Assembly: GCF_014284255.1 (NCBI RefSeq)
Contig: NZ_JACOFV010000002.1
Coordinates: forward strand, 310,001 to 374,000
Origin: Cognatundibacterium jejuense
GTDB taxonomy: Bacteria > Pseudomonadota > Gammaproteobacteria > Burkholderiales > Burkholderiaceae_D
Direction: 5' to 3'
DNA: 64,000 nt
The position numbers were made by a program, and so were the translations under genes. Within the stretch, counting starts at the first letter, position 1; each line of letters begins with the position of its first letter. Shown piece by piece: positions 17,069 to 29,405 of the stretch. Under the pieces are notes generated by a model. The model searched no databases. It saw nothing but the letters and a program-made list of their open reading frames with translations, and was not told the DNA's origin.

Positions 17069-17938
17069 CTAATAGACCGAGGGTTCACCCTCAGGCCGGG
17101 TCTTAAATCGCTTATGTGCCCAAAAATATTCTGATGGCGCTTTTAAAATTTCTTGCTCAATAAACGCATTCATCTGACGGGTGGCAGTGGTCATATCATC
17201 TTCGCCAGGATAATTATCCCAAGGCGTATGAAAGGTCACTTTCCAGCCGCGGTAATTGGGCAGCATGGTGGCAATCACCGGCACGATTTTGGCACCGGTA
17301 CTGGCAGCCAGACGCGGCATGGCGGTCAGCGTCGCGGCAGGGATGCCAAAGAAGGGAATAAATTCGGCATTTTTCATACCAAAATCCATATCTGGCAGCA
17401 TGAAATACGGCAATCCATCCTTGGTCATGGCACGGATGATAGGTTTAACGCCTTCTGCACGGGAAAACAATTTAACCGGGCGAAAACGTGAACGACCACG
17501 GCGCAAGGCACGATCAAATACCTTGTTACGCTGTTCGGTATAAATCGAACACAAAGACGATTCCAACATCACCGCAACGCCTGCAACATCCAGACAAACA
17601 AAATGCGGGCACATCAAAATGGTCGGACCTGCTTTGATCACGTCCAAGGGCACTCGTGGTTCGATCTGAATCAAACGTTTTAATCGGGCTTCGGAGCCCC
17701 ACCACAAAATACCGCGCTCAAACACGCTACGCGCATACATCTGAAAATGTTGTTGAGCGATTTTTTCGCGTTCTGCCTCACTCAGATGCGGCATGCATAA
17801 ACGCAAATTGGTCAAAGCAATATGGCGGCGTTTTGGAATCAAGGTAAATAAAATACTACCAACTCCCTCACCTAAGCGTCCCAACACTGGCAAAGGTAGC
17901 CAGTGCAACAACCACATCAACGCGAGCACCAGCCTCAT
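17069..17938 (-). CDS. LpxL/HtrB-family lipid A acyltransferase
   Basis: A 289-residue inner-membrane-associated acyltransferase of the lysophospholipid acyltransferase superfamily. It should add a secondary acyl chain to lipid A. The catalytic HX4D motif is HFVCLD (in MCPHFVCLDVAG). Other markers are RRHIALTNLRLCMP near the N-terminus, PYFMLPDMDFGMKNAEFIPFFG and the C-terminal PSEYFWAHKRFKTRPEG. It overlaps the upstream acyltransferase gene by 4 nt, so the two are translated together. Which position each one acylates cannot be told. Confidence 0.92.
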   Translation of the reverse strand: MRLVLALMWLLHWLPLPVLGRLGEGVGSILFTLIPKRRHIALTNLRLCMPHLSEAEREKIAQQHFQMYARSVFERGILWWGSEARLKRLIQIEPRVPLDVIKAGPTILMCPHFVCLDVAGVAVMLESSLCSIYTEQRNKVFDRALRRGRSRFRPVKLFSRAEGVKPIIRAMTKDGLPYFMLPDMDFGMKNAEFIPFFGIPAATLTAMPRLAASTGAKIVPVIATMLPNYRGWKVTFHTPWDNYPGEDDMTTATRQMNAFIEQEILKAPSEYFWAHKRFKTRPEGEPSVY

Positions 17939-18795
17939 GCTTGCTCCCGCGCTGTTGAAGCCTCAGGGCCGTCAACGCCTTCCGGTTTTTTATAGCGGTT
18001 GTAACTCCAGAAATATTGGCCAGGTGAGCGCGCAATCAGTTTTTCCATAGAGCGGTTAATCGCTTCCGCTTGTTGTGTTACGTCGTCCGTCAATTCCTCG
18101 TCAAACTTCACAAAACGCACAACATAGCCTTTGCCATGCGGCAGACGCTCAGCATACGTCAGAATAATCGGTGCCCCATTCATGCCGTGTAATTTGGCTG
18201 ACAAGGTCATGGTGTAGGCTTTTTTACCAAAAAAGTTTGCCCACACGCCCTCACCTTCTTGCGGTACCTGATCTGGCAATAAACCAATCGCCTCGCCTTT
18301 TTTTAAGGCCTTGGCCATAATACGCACGCCCGACAAATTGGCAGCCGCCAGCAAGAGATTGTCACGTGCGCGCGCGCCTTCGATCAAAGGCTTCAATGCT
18401 GCCTTACGAGGTGGGCGATATAACACGGTCAAACGGGTACGGGCGGCGATCATTTGCGCCACGATTTCAAAGCAACCCAGATGCGGGGTTAATAAAATGA
18501 CGCCTTTTTTCGCATCTAAGGCTTGTTGTAAGAGTTCCCAATTTTCCATTGTGGCAGTCGCCAAAACCCGTTCCGGTTTGGCGCACCAGATAAACGGCAG
18601 CTCTAACACGTTCTTACCGGCTTCGCGGATAGCATCGCCTAAATGTTCAGAAAAACCAGCACGGGCAAGGTTTTCTTGCAGGCGACGACGATAAGATCCT
18701 GATAACAAATAGACGATACGTCCCAGTAAGGCACCGATAAAATGCAACACTGGCAGAGGGAAAATTGACAATAATCGGAATAGAGTGACGAGCAT
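17935..18795 (-). CDS. LpxL/HtrB-family lipid A acyltransferase
   Basis: A 286-residue second lipid A acyltransferase, first gene of the pair. It has an N-terminal hydrophobic segment (LFRLLSIFPLPVLHFIGALLG) and the catalytic motif HLGCFE, with Glu instead of Asp in HX4(D/E). TVLYRPPRKAALKPL, GLLPDQVPQEGEGVWANFFG and the C-terminal PGQYFWSYNRYKKPEG are family features. The open frame runs to a TTG at 18909; the ATG at 18795 (MLVTLFRLL) fits homologues better. It is divergent from metK, a usual neighbourhood in Burkholderiales. Confidence 0.92.
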   Translation of the reverse strand: MLVTLFRLLSIFPLPVLHFIGALLGRIVYLLSGSYRRRLQENLARAGFSEHLGDAIREAGKNVLELPFIWCAKPERVLATATMENWELLQQALDAKKGVILLTPHLGCFEIVAQMIAARTRLTVLYRPPRKAALKPLIEGARARDNLLLAAANLSGVRIMAKALKKGEAIGLLPDQVPQEGEGVWANFFGKKAYTMTLSAKLHGMNGAPIILTYAERLPHGKGYVVRFVKFDEELTDDVTQQAEAINRSMEKLIARSPGQYFWSYNRYKKPEGVDGPEASTAREQA

Positions 18796-18911
18796 GAGGC
18801 TGATCAAGAATATAAGAAAAAATGAAGGGTATTCGACACAGCTTGAATAGAAGGCGTAAAATATCACACATTGGCAAGCTTTGGACGTTCTCAGGAACCC
18901 TAAAAGCAAGC

Positions 18912-18950
18912 TACCGCCGAGTTAACAGACAACTTGCGAGGCGGTATATA
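18912..18950 (+). promoter_or_regulatory. metK: metK promoter with overlapping inverted repeat
   Basis: TTAACA (18922-18927), 17-bp spacer, TATATA (18945-18950) form a plausible sigma-70 promoter. The inverted repeat TACCGCC/GGCGGTA (18912-18918, 18940-18946) brackets the spacer and could be an operator. Confidence 0.5.
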
Positions 18951-19027
18951 AGTTCCGCTAAAGCGTCGCAGGTTCTCTTTCCGACTGCGGCACAATTTTT
19001 TACGGTCATTTTTTATAGGAGCCTGCG

Positions 19028-20212
19028 ATGGCAAATGATTTCCTTTTTACCTCAGAATCCGTGTCCGAAGGACATCCGGACAAAGTCGCTGATCAGATCT
19101 CTGACGCGATTCTGGATGCGATTCTCGAACAAGACCCACGTTCCCGCGTTGCGGCTGAAACCCTGACCAACACTGGTCTGGTTGTTCTGGCTGGTGAAAT
19201 CACCACCAATGCCCATGTTGATTACATCCAGGTAGCACGCGACACCATCAAGCGTATTGGTTACGACAATACCGACTACGGCATCGATCACAAAGGTTGC
19301 GCCGTGTTGGTCGCTTACGACAAGCAATCGAATGACATCGCGCAAGGTGTCGATCGCGCCAGCGACGACTATCTGAATATCGGCGCTGGTGACCAGGGAC
19401 TGATGTTTGGTTACGCTTGCGATGAAACACCAGAATTGATGCCAGCACCGATTTACTACGCGCACCGTCTGGTGGAGCGTCAGGCACAATTGCGTAAAGA
19501 TGGCCGCCTGCCATTCTTGCGCCCGGATGCAAAATCCCAGGTCACCATGCGCTATGTCGACGGTAAGCCACACAGCATTGATACGGTCGTTCTGTCGACA
19601 CAACATAGCCCTGATCAAAGCGAAACAGCGACCAAGATGAAGCAATCTTTCATCGATGCTGTGATCGAAGAAATCATCAAGCCAGTGTTGCCGAAAGAAT
19701 GGTTGCAAGACACCAAATATCTGATTAACCCGACTGGTCGCTTTGTCATCGGCGGCCCACAAGGCGATTGCGGCTTAACTGGCCGTAAAATTATTGTCGA
19801 CACCTACGGTGGCGCATGCCCTCATGGCGGTGGGGCTTTCTCCGGTAAAGATCCTACGAAAGTTGATCGCTCTGCTGCTTACGCTGCACGTTACGTGGCA
19901 AAGAATATTGTCGCTGCCGGTATCGCCCGTCAATGCCAGATCCAAGTCGCATATGCAATTGGTGTGGCTCGTCCTATGAACGTGACAGTGTACACCGAAG
20001 GCACAGGCGTGATCCCTGACGAGCAAATTGCGGCATTGGTGAATGAGCACTTTGACTTGCGTCCACGCGGCATTATCCAAATGCTGGATCTGTTGCGTCC
20101 TATCTATTCCAAAACCGCCGCCTATGGTCACTTTGGTCGTGAAGAGCCAGATTTCACCTGGGAACGCACAGATAAAGCAGCCATCTTGCGTGCCGCTGCT
20201 GGCTTGAAATAA
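19028..20212 (+). CDS. metK: S-adenosylmethionine synthetase
   Basis: MetK makes S-adenosylmethionine from methionine and ATP. All hallmarks are present in 394 residues: [15 protein letters not shown] at the N-terminus, [16 protein letters not shown], the P-loop-like [22 protein letters not shown], and the C-terminal YGHFGR. TAGGAG precedes the ATG. The leader is short (about 70 nt) with a small hairpin and a U tract; no SAM riboswitch of known type was recognised. Confidence 0.97.
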   Translation: MANDFLFTSESVSEGHPDKVADQISDAILDAILEQDPRSRVAAETLTNTGLVVLAGEITTNAHVDYIQVARDTIKRIGYDNTDYGIDHKGCAVLVAYDKQSNDIAQGVDRASDDYLNIGAGDQGLMFGYACDETPELMPAPIYYAHRLVERQAQLRKDGRLPFLRPDAKSQVTMRYVDGKPHSIDTVVLSTQHSPDQSETATKMKQSFIDAVIEEIIKPVLPKEWLQDTKYLINPTGRFVIGGPQGDCGLTGRKIIVDTYGGACPHGGGAFSGKDPTKVDRSAAYAARYVAKNIVAAGIARQCQIQVAYAIGVARPMNVTVYTEGTGVIPDEQIAALVNEHFDLRPRGIIQMLDLLRPIYSKTAAYGHFGREEPDFTWERTDKAAILRAAAGLK

Positions 20213-20233
20213 TCATCAGGAGTTGAAGTAGAG

Positions 20234-21187
20234 ATGCAATGGAGTCCGTTGAAAAATAGTTTCATTGCATCTTGCTGCAACCGAATTCGATTCAAACATA
20301 AATCTAATGCCGCGCTATTAATGGCGGCTTTTTCAGGCTCACTTTTTGCGGCTACCACACCTGCAAAGCCCGCTGCGCCAGCACCCGTTGTCAAGCCCAA
20401 AACCGTCACTGACTGGTGTACCCCTTTAGCAGCAAGGTTACCTAAGGTATCCGTCGACGATTGTCGCAATACCAAATTACAACCAACCGGAACCAATTCA
20501 TTAAATGGCTTCCCTTTGCTTGCGCGTGATTTAAGCGCCAGCGCCAAACACCCGCATGCCATCAAGGTTTTACTCATCGGCGGAATACACGGTGACGAGC
20601 AAACCGCTTCTGCGATTGTGTTCAAATGGCTGGAGAATATCCAAAAAAGTAGCGAACAAGAGTTCCAGTGGAAGGTCGCCCCTATCATCAATCCTGATGG
20701 TTTACTGGCCCCTAAACCACGTCGCATGAATGCACATGGTGTCGATTTAAACCGCAACTTTCCCACACCGGACTGGCAAAAAGAAGCGCCCGCTTATTGG
20801 TCCCGCGTCACCCGCAGTGACCCGCGCCGCTACCCTGGCAAAGCGCCCATTTCTGAACCAGAAAGCCGCTGGGTCTATGACACCATAGAGAAATACAAAC
20901 CGAATGTTGTGATCTCAGTACATGCCCCTTTTGGTGTGCTTGATTTTGACGGACCGACATCTCCGCCTAGCCGTTTTGGTCGATTGATCTATAACCGGGT
21001 TGGTGTGTACCCTGGCTCATTAGGCAATTACAGCGGTATTCACAAAGATATTCCAGTCGTGACGATAGAACTGCCAAACGCCAGCCAAATGCCCCCCGAT
21101 GCTGAAGTCCAACGCATCTGGCTAGACATGCAAAAATGGATACGCCAAAACATCGTGACATCAACGAAGACAGTTAAACGTCTTTAA
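20234..21187 (+). CDS. M14-family zinc carboxypeptidase, secreted (MpaA-like)
   Basis: A 317-residue predicted periplasmic peptidase with a signal peptide that has a long charged n-region (cleavage likely at LFA/ATT). Zinc ligands are His and Glu in GGIHGDEQ and His in VISVHAPFG; the catalytic Glu lies in VTIELPNAS. MNAHGVDLNRNFPT is the substrate-site region typical of M14 enzymes that act on gamma-D-Glu-meso-DAP peptides such as MpaA, so murein-peptide recycling is one possibility. It follows metK by 21 nt and may be read through from it. Confidence 0.85.
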   Translation: MQWSPLKNSFIASCCNRIRFKHKSNAALLMAAFSGSLFAATTPAKPAAPAPVVKPKTVTDWCTPLAARLPKVSVDDCRNTKLQPTGTNSLNGFPLLARDLSASAKHPHAIKVLLIGGIHGDEQTASAIVFKWLENIQKSSEQEFQWKVAPIINPDGLLAPKPRRMNAHGVDLNRNFPTPDWQKEAPAYWSRVTRSDPRRYPGKAPISEPESRWVYDTIEKYKPNVVISVHAPFGVLDFDGPTSPPSRFGRLIYNRVGVYPGSLGNYSGIHKDIPVVTIELPNASQMPPDAEVQRIWLDMQKWIRQNIVTSTKTVKRL

Positions 21188-23444
<2,257 letters not shown>

Positions 23445-23539
23445 GCTTGCCACCAATTACTTCTAGCTTTAGAAAAATTCACTCGTTTTAAGAACTTTTA
23501 AGCATTTCTATTTCACTTTACTCTGACTCCTTGGAGAAT

Positions 23540-23571
23540 CCGTTGCATAGGGATGCAGCGGCTTTTTTTTA
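23540..23571 (+). terminator. M4 protease terminator
   Basis: Stem CCGTTGCAT/ATGCAGCGG (one G-T) with an AGGG loop followed by eight T residues. Confidence 0.88.
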
Positions 23572-23669
23572 AAGTTTAGATTATGATTCATTGCCGTATA
23601 AAAAATGTGCTGTTGATGATGAACGATCATCAACAACCTATCATTCATCGAGACAACACCGGAGAACCA

Positions 23670-25781
23670 ATGAGACACCCATCCCAATACCTTGCCGCTT
23701 TTTATCTATGCAGCGTTGCCAGCTTAAGCTTCGCGCAAAGCCAGGACCCATTTTTATGGCTGGAAGATGTCACCGGAGAAAAAGCCCTGGATTGGGTCAA
23801 GCTGCGCAATCAGGAAACCCGCGGCAAGCTCGACAATGATGCAGGTTTTCTACAATTACGTGGTGGTTTGCAAGTCATTCTCGACTCAAAAGACAGAATC
23901 CCTGGCATCACCAAAATGGGTAATGCTGTCTACAATTTCTGGACCGATGCCGAACATCCAAGAGGCGTATGGCGTAAAACGACCTTAGAAGAATATCGTA
24001 AAACTGAACCAAAATGGGAGACTGTCTTAGACATCGATGCATTGGCAAAAACTGAAAAAGAAAATTGGGTTTTCAAAAACAGCCAATGCCGCGAACCAGC
24101 CTATGATCGCTGTTTGATTGAACTCTCTCGCGGCGGTGCCGATGCAGTGACCTTGCGTGAATTTGATCTGCAAAAAAAGCAATTCGTCAAAAACGGATTT
24201 AACTTGCCGGAAGCAAAAATGACCGTCGATTGGCGTGATCTGAACACTGTGTTTATCGCGACAGATTTTGGCAAAAACACATTGACAGAATCAGGCTATC
24301 CGCGCTTGGTAAAAGAATGGAAACGCGGCACACCACTGACCGCAGCAAAACTGATATTAGAAGGTAAAACCACCGACATGTCTGTAGCTGCCTCAGATAT
24401 TAGTCATGCTGGTCAACACCACGAATTAGTTCAGAGACAAATTGATTTTTATAGTTCTGAACAATATTTGCGCGAACACGGCAAATTAAAAAAGCTCGCC
24501 GTACCTGCGCAATCTGATCTCGGATTTTTTGAAGATCAATTGCTGATCACGTTAAGAGAGGCATGGACATTATCAGGTAAAGCCTATCCGTCGGGTAGTG
24601 TGTTAGCTATCAACTTCGCTGCATTTCAAAAAGGCGACAGAAACTTTAATACTTTATTCGAACCCAGCGACAGCACTTCTTTCACGGGTATTACAGCGAC
24701 TCGTCACTATCTACTCTTGCAAGCTTTGGACAATGTGAAGAGCAACCTCAAAGAATGGTCGCTCAAAGATGGTAAATGGGTCATGCGCGAAGTGGCACTG
24801 CCAACTTTAGGTAGCGTCAACGTCACTCCGATGGATGCAGAAAAATCAGACGATTACTTGCTCAGCTATTCCGACTATTTAACACCTAGCGTTTATCTGT
24901 TGGCACAGGGCGGAAATGACCAGCGAACTATTTTAAAATCGGCACCAGCCTTTTTTGATGCCAGCCCTTATGAAACCGTGCAGCAATTTGCTACCTCAAG
25001 CGATGGCAGCAAGATTCCGTATTTTGTTATCAAGCGTAAAACTATTGCTTACGACGGCAACAACCCTACCCTTTTGTATGGCTATGGTGGATTTCAAATC
25101 TCGTTGACACCATCCTATTCTGGTTCTTTGGGTAAAGCCTGGCTGGAAAAAGGCGGCGTGTATGTGGTCGCCAATATTCGCGGAGGTGGCGAATTCGGTC
25201 CGCGCTGGCATCAGGCGGCACTCAAAGAAAACCGACAACGTGCCTATGATGATTTTGCGGCTGTCGCCAAAGATTTGATTAGTAGCAAAATTACCAGCCC
25301 ACAACATCTTGGCGCCATGGGTGGTAGCAATGGCGGCTTACTGGCGGGCGTCGCCCTGACCCAACATCCAGAACTCTTCAATGCTGTAGTAAGCCAGGTT
25401 CCCCTGTTGGATATGCAGCGCTTTAACAAATTGCTCGCAGGTGCTTCCTGGATGGGAGAATATGGCAATCCCGACATTGCTGAAGAATGGGCTCACATTA
25501 AGAACTATTCGCCTTATCAAAATGTCAAAGCTGATACCAGCTATCCTAATGTTCTTTTTATTACATCCACCAGGGATGATCGTGTACACCCTGGTCATGC
25601 GCGTAAAATGGCGGCGAAGATGTTAGAGCAAGGTCACAAGAACGTCTGGTATTTTGAAAATACTGAAGGCGGCCATGGTGGTGCAGCAAATAATACCCAA
25701 CGTGCTGATATGAGCGCCATTACGTATACTTTCTTATGGAATATGCTGAAGTGGGATAATACCTCCTATATTGTGCATTAA
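23670..25781 (+). CDS. Prolyl oligopeptidase-family (S9A) serine peptidase, exported
   Basis: A 703-residue serine peptidase with a signal peptide (LCSVASLSFAQ), N-terminal beta-propeller and C-terminal alpha/beta-hydrolase domain. The catalytic Ser is in GGSNGGLLAG, Asp in STRDDRVHPGHARK and His in EGGHGGAAN. DPFLWLEDVTGEKALDWV at the mature N-terminus is typical. The start at ATG 23670 has GGAG at five nt; the open frame begins 87 nt earlier but lacks a ribosome site. Prolyl oligopeptidases cut short peptides, so the enzyme could work on fragments produced by the M4 protease next door. Confidence 0.93.
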   Translation: MRHPSQYLAAFYLCSVASLSFAQSQDPFLWLEDVTGEKALDWVKLRNQETRGKLDNDAGFLQLRGGLQVILDSKDRIPGITKMGNAVYNFWTDAEHPRGVWRKTTLEEYRKTEPKWETVLDIDALAKTEKENWVFKNSQCREPAYDRCLIELSRGGADAVTLREFDLQKKQFVKNGFNLPEAKMTVDWRDLNTVFIATDFGKNTLTESGYPRLVKEWKRGTPLTAAKLILEGKTTDMSVAASDISHAGQHHELVQRQIDFYSSEQYLREHGKLKKLAVPAQSDLGFFEDQLLITLREAWTLSGKAYPSGSVLAINFAAFQKGDRNFNTLFEPSDSTSFTGITATRHYLLLQALDNVKSNLKEWSLKDGKWVMREVALPTLGSVNVTPMDAEKSDDYLLSYSDYLTPSVYLLAQGGNDQRTILKSAPAFFDASPYETVQQFATSSDGSKIPYFVIKRKTIAYDGNNPTLLYGYGGFQISLTPSYSGSLGKAWLEKGGVYVVANIRGGGEFGPRWHQAALKENRQRAYDDFAAVAKDLISSKITSPQHLGAMGGSNGGLLAGVALTQHPELFNAVVSQVPLLDMQRFNKLLAGASWMGEYGNPDIAEEWAHIKNYSPYQNVKADTSYPNVLFITSTRDDRVHPGHARKMAAKMLEQGHKNVWYFENTEGGHGGAANNTQRADMSAITYTFLWNMLKWDNTSYIVH

Positions 25782-25801
25782 TCGTACATTCATCGTTCAT
25801 T

Positions 25802-25868
25802 GAAATCCGCCATTTCAGGTGGATTTCCTCTGACGATCCGTTATCCTCAAGGGGGTAACGGATTTTTT
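25802..25868 (+). terminator. Two tandem hairpins after the S9 peptidase gene
   Basis: First stem GAAATCCGCC/GGTGGATTTC (25802-25827). The second stem ATCCGTTA.CC/GG.TAACGGAT (25836-25862) is followed by TTTTTT. The second is a proper terminator. Confidence 0.85.
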
Positions 25869-25882
25869 ATTTAAGAATTGAC

Positions 25883-27634
25883 ATGACACTGTTTCAACTA
25901 CTCAGAGAATTCATACGGCGTCACTGGCAACATTATTGTGCTGCTGGTGCCATGTTGCTGGCTGTTGCGGTCATGACAGTCTTAATTCCGCGGCGTGTCG
26001 GTGCGGTAATTGATGGCATGGTGAATCATCAACTAGATCAGCACGGCTTACTGGAACAGCTCGCCTACTTACTGTTGATGGGCGTTGCTATTTACTTTCT
26101 ACGGGTTGGCTGGCGCATGCAATTATTCACAGCGTCGTATCAGCTTGGCGCAGAATTAAGAACCCGCTTATATCAACGACTGAGTTTACAAGGACAAAGT
26201 TTTTTCCAACAACAACGCACCGGCGATTTAATGGCTTTGGGAACCAATGATGCTGATGCGATCGAATTGGCGTCAGGTGAAGCCGCGCTGGCTGGTTTTG
26301 ATGGCTCGTTAACTTTTGCGCTGGTGATCGGCATGATGTTGCTCGGCGTTGATTGGCGACTAGCTTTGGTGGCGTTATTACCCTTCCCTTTAATGGCCTG
26401 GGCCTTTAAACGTATTACTCACCATGTCCATGAAGCTTCACGTGATTCACTCGACCGTTTCAGCAAACTCAATGATCAAGTGCAAGAAACCCTGGCCGGG
26501 GTTCGCACTTTACGCGCTCTGGGTCTGGAACAACGCAGCGCCAGTCAATTTGCCGAATTGGCAGAAAACGCTGCCAATGCAAGCTTATCTGCCCAACGTT
26601 GGGAAGCCGCCTATGAACCGGCGGTCGGTATTACTTTGACCTCGGCTGGCGCACTAACGCTGGCAATGGGCGGCTATCTGGTATGGCACGGTGAAATGAG
26701 CATCGGCATGCTGACCAGTTTTACGATGTATCTTGGGCAGCTGATCTGGCCGATGTTTGCTGCTGGCTGGGTGTTATCCCTGTTAGAACGCGGCAAAGCA
26801 GCCTGGAACCGTTTAGAGCCTGTGTTGAATATGGAATTATCGATAGAAGATCATGGCACAGTGACGCAAGCACCAAACGGTGTTGTTAGCTTACAGCACA
26901 TTCACTTTTCTTATCCCTCGCAATCACGCGCTGCACTCGATGATGTTTCAGTATCGATTATCCCGGGCAAAACTTTGGGCATCGTCGGTCCGACTGGCGC
27001 AGGTAAATCCAGCATCATCAAATTATTATTACGCCAGATAGAAACCACGCAAGGTCAGGTCGTCTGGGGTGAGCATGCGATCGCCGATTATCGGTTGCAG
27101 ACCTTGCGTTCAGCAATCAACTGGGTCGCACAAGAACCATTTTTATTTTCCGCTTCCATTGCAGAAAATATTGCCCTTGCCAGACCAGGTGCGACGCGTG
27201 CAGAGATTATGCATGCAGCAAATCTGGCCTCAGTGCACGATGACATCATTCGTTTCCCTCAGGGCTATGACACGCCTGTCGGCGAACGCGGCGTGACTTT
27301 ATCCGGTGGGCAGCGCCAACGGGTCGCCATCGCCCGTGCATTACTCACCGATAGCCCGCTGTTGCTGCTCGACGATGCGCTATCTGCGGTTGATACGGAA
27401 ACCGAAAGCCGCATACTTCAACATCTGACCACGCTACGTAAAGAACAAAGCAACCGTAGCGCTGTTATTGTCAGCCATCGCCTGAGTGCGGTTGCCAATG
27501 CGGATCATATTTTGGTCTTACGAGATGGAAAAATTACTGAACAAGGAACCCATGCCGAACTGCTGGCGGCAAAACATTGGTACGCCGCACAATGGCGCTA
27601 TCAGCAATTGGAGGCAAGTTTAAATGCCGCGTGA
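25883..27634 (+). CDS. mdlA: ABC transporter, MdlA-like half (permease-ATPase)
   Basis: A 583-residue exporter half: six-helix type I exporter membrane domain (about 1-310) and a nucleotide-binding domain with Walker A GPTGAGKSS, Q-loop VAQEPFLF, signature LSGGQRQR and Walker B LLLLDDALSAVD. The residue after the Walker B aspartate is Asp, not the catalytic Glu; this is usual for MdlA-type subunits and makes one ATP site degenerate. It overlaps the partner gene by 11 nt, so the two form a heterodimer. Substrate is uncertain; family members are drug/lipid exporters. Confidence 0.88.
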   Translation: MTLFQLLREFIRRHWQHYCAAGAMLLAVAVMTVLIPRRVGAVIDGMVNHQLDQHGLLEQLAYLLLMGVAIYFLRVGWRMQLFTASYQLGAELRTRLYQRLSLQGQSFFQQQRTGDLMALGTNDADAIELASGEAALAGFDGSLTFALVIGMMLLGVDWRLALVALLPFPLMAWAFKRITHHVHEASRDSLDRFSKLNDQVQETLAGVRTLRALGLEQRSASQFAELAENAANASLSAQRWEAAYEPAVGITLTSAGALTLAMGGYLVWHGEMSIGMLTSFTMYLGQLIWPMFAAGWVLSLLERGKAAWNRLEPVLNMELSIEDHGTVTQAPNGVVSLQHIHFSYPSQSRAALDDVSVSIIPGKTLGIVGPTGAGKSSIIKLLLRQIETTQGQVVWGEHAIADYRLQTLRSAINWVAQEPFLFSASIAENIALARPGATRAEIMHAANLASVHDDIIRFPQGYDTPVGERGVTLSGGQRQRVAIARALLTDSPLLLLDDALSAVDTETESRILQHLTTLRKEQSNRSAVIVSHRLSAVANADHILVLRDGKITEQGTHAELLAAKHWYAAQWRYQQLEASLNAA

Positions 27635-29396
27635 TATGCAGGTCTCCGAACCAAAAACACCGCCATCAGAAAAGAAAATGGCCGTGCAATTACTGCTGGA
27701 ATCAGCACGTCCCGAAAAATCGCAGGTCATCTGGGGCATCCTCTTTTTACTGATCGCGGCAGGTCTGGAAGCACTTGGTCCTCTGCTAGGCAAAGCCTTC
27801 ATTGATCGCTATCTGTTACCGCATCAAATGGATATGCAAGTTGTTGCTGGTTTGTTGTGTGCTTACGTGATCACAGGCTGGGGCGCTACCTGGCTGCGCT
27901 ATTTGCAATTAACCCGACTGGCTGGCGTTGCGATGCGCTCTGTACGCCGGTTGCGTGAACGAGTGTATGGACATGTGTTACGCCTGCCGATGGCATTTTT
28001 TGATAAAGCCATGACCGGCCAATTAGTCAGCCGCGTCACGAACGATACTGAGGCTGTCAAAAATTTGTATGTACAGGTTTTGTTTGTAATGCTCGATAGT
28101 TCTATCGTCGTTATCGGCGCCTTAGCAGCAATGGCTTGGTTGGACTGGCGTTTGATGTTGATCGTGACGATGCTGATACCTGCCGTGGTGATTATCGTCT
28201 GGTTTTATCAACGCTGGAGCGCACCAGCCGTCAGCAAAGCACGACAATTGCGCAGCGAGATCAATGCGCAGGTCGCTGAAAGTATTAGCGGCATGAGCGC
28301 ATTGCAAGCGAGCAATGCAGAGCAACGTTTTGACGAACGTTTTACCACGACCAATCAATTACATTACCGCGCCAGATTGGATGAACTCAGAGCAAATGCG
28401 TGGTTACTGCGTCCGGCTTTGGATTTCTTAAATTCAGTCTTGCTGGTGGTCGTCATTTATTGCTTTGGTCAGCGCAGTTTGTCCGGCATCGAAGTCGGTA
28501 TTTTGTATGCCTTTGTCAGCTATATTGCACGGGTGGTTGATCCGCTGATTCAAATCACTTTGCAATTCGGACAAATACAACAAGCAGTGGTTTCTGCGGC
28601 GCGCGTCAATACCTTGTTGCATGAACCACTTGCGCACTCGGCACCGACCAACGCGCTGATGGAATCTGGTGAAGTACACATTTCTCACCTGACGTTTGGC
28701 TATGCACCAACGCACCCGGTTTTGCATGACATTAATTTATTTATTCCTTCTGGCTCTTTTTTTGGTATCGTCGGTCATACTGGTAGTGGAAAATCGACAC
28801 TCATGAGTTTATTACTGCGCTTTTACACGGCACAATCCGGCAGCATCACCATTGATGGTCGCAGTATTGCTGATTTTTCAGATGAGCATTTCCGCGCCAG
28901 CGTAGGACTGGTTCCGCAAGAACCATTTTTGCTCGCCGCCAGTGCAAGAGAAAACATCACGATGGGCAGAGACATCAGTGAAGCGGATGTGATTGAAGCA
29001 GCCAAAGCTGCGCATGTACACAACTTAATCCTGCAACTGGAACAAGGCTACGATACCCCATTAGGTGAAGGTGGTGCACGCTTGTCTACTGGTCAAAAAC
29101 AATTGATCGCCATCGCCCGTGCGCTGGCAGGCAAACCAAGAATTTTATTTCTTGATGAAGCCACTTCACACATCGATAGTGAAACCGAACAAATTGTACA
29201 GATTGCCTTAAGCGAGTTACGCCATCAAGTCACAATCATTGCCATCGCCCATAGACTGTCGACCATCCGCGACGCGGATTGCATCGTCGTGTTAAACCAC
29301 GGCAAATTGGCAGAACGTGGCAAGCATCAGGAATTGATGCAAATTGATCGGGGCATCTATCAAAAACTGTATTTGCTGCAAACCCTGGAAGAATAA
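27624..29396 (+). CDS. mdlB: ABC transporter, MdlB-like half (permease-ATPase)
   Basis: The 590-residue partner of the preceding subunit. It has a transmembrane domain and an ATPase domain with Walker A GHTGSGKST, Q-loop VPQEPFLL, signature LSTGQKQL (Thr in place of the first Gly) and Walker B ILFLDEATSHID with the catalytic Glu. Thus this subunit supplies the functional Walker B and a variant signature, while MdlA supplies LSGGQ: a classic asymmetric exporter. The SD GGAGG at 27610 lies inside mdlA. mrcA follows 9 nt downstream, so mdlA-mdlB-mrcA look like an operon. Confidence 0.88.
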   Translation: MPRDMQVSEPKTPPSEKKMAVQLLLESARPEKSQVIWGILFLLIAAGLEALGPLLGKAFIDRYLLPHQMDMQVVAGLLCAYVITGWGATWLRYLQLTRLAGVAMRSVRRLRERVYGHVLRLPMAFFDKAMTGQLVSRVTNDTEAVKNLYVQVLFVMLDSSIVVIGALAAMAWLDWRLMLIVTMLIPAVVIIVWFYQRWSAPAVSKARQLRSEINAQVAESISGMSALQASNAEQRFDERFTTTNQLHYRARLDELRANAWLLRPALDFLNSVLLVVVIYCFGQRSLSGIEVGILYAFVSYIARVVDPLIQITLQFGQIQQAVVSAARVNTLLHEPLAHSAPTNALMESGEVHISHLTFGYAPTHPVLHDINLFIPSGSFFGIVGHTGSGKSTLMSLLLRFYTAQSGSITIDGRSIADFSDEHFRASVGLVPQEPFLLAASARENITMGRDISEADVIEAAKAAHVHNLILQLEQGYDTPLGEGGARLSTGQKQLIAIARALAGKPRILFLDEATSHIDSETEQIVQIALSELRHQVTIIAIAHRLSTIRDADCIVVLNHGKLAERGKHQELMQIDRGIYQKLYLLQTLEE

Positions 29397-29405
29397 GGAA
29401 AACGA

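Noticed and set aside
25883..27634. Missing catalytic Glu (DD instead of DE) in the MdlA Walker B as a sign of inactivation
   Set aside because: A degenerate site is normal in this heterodimer; the partner subunit has the Glu.
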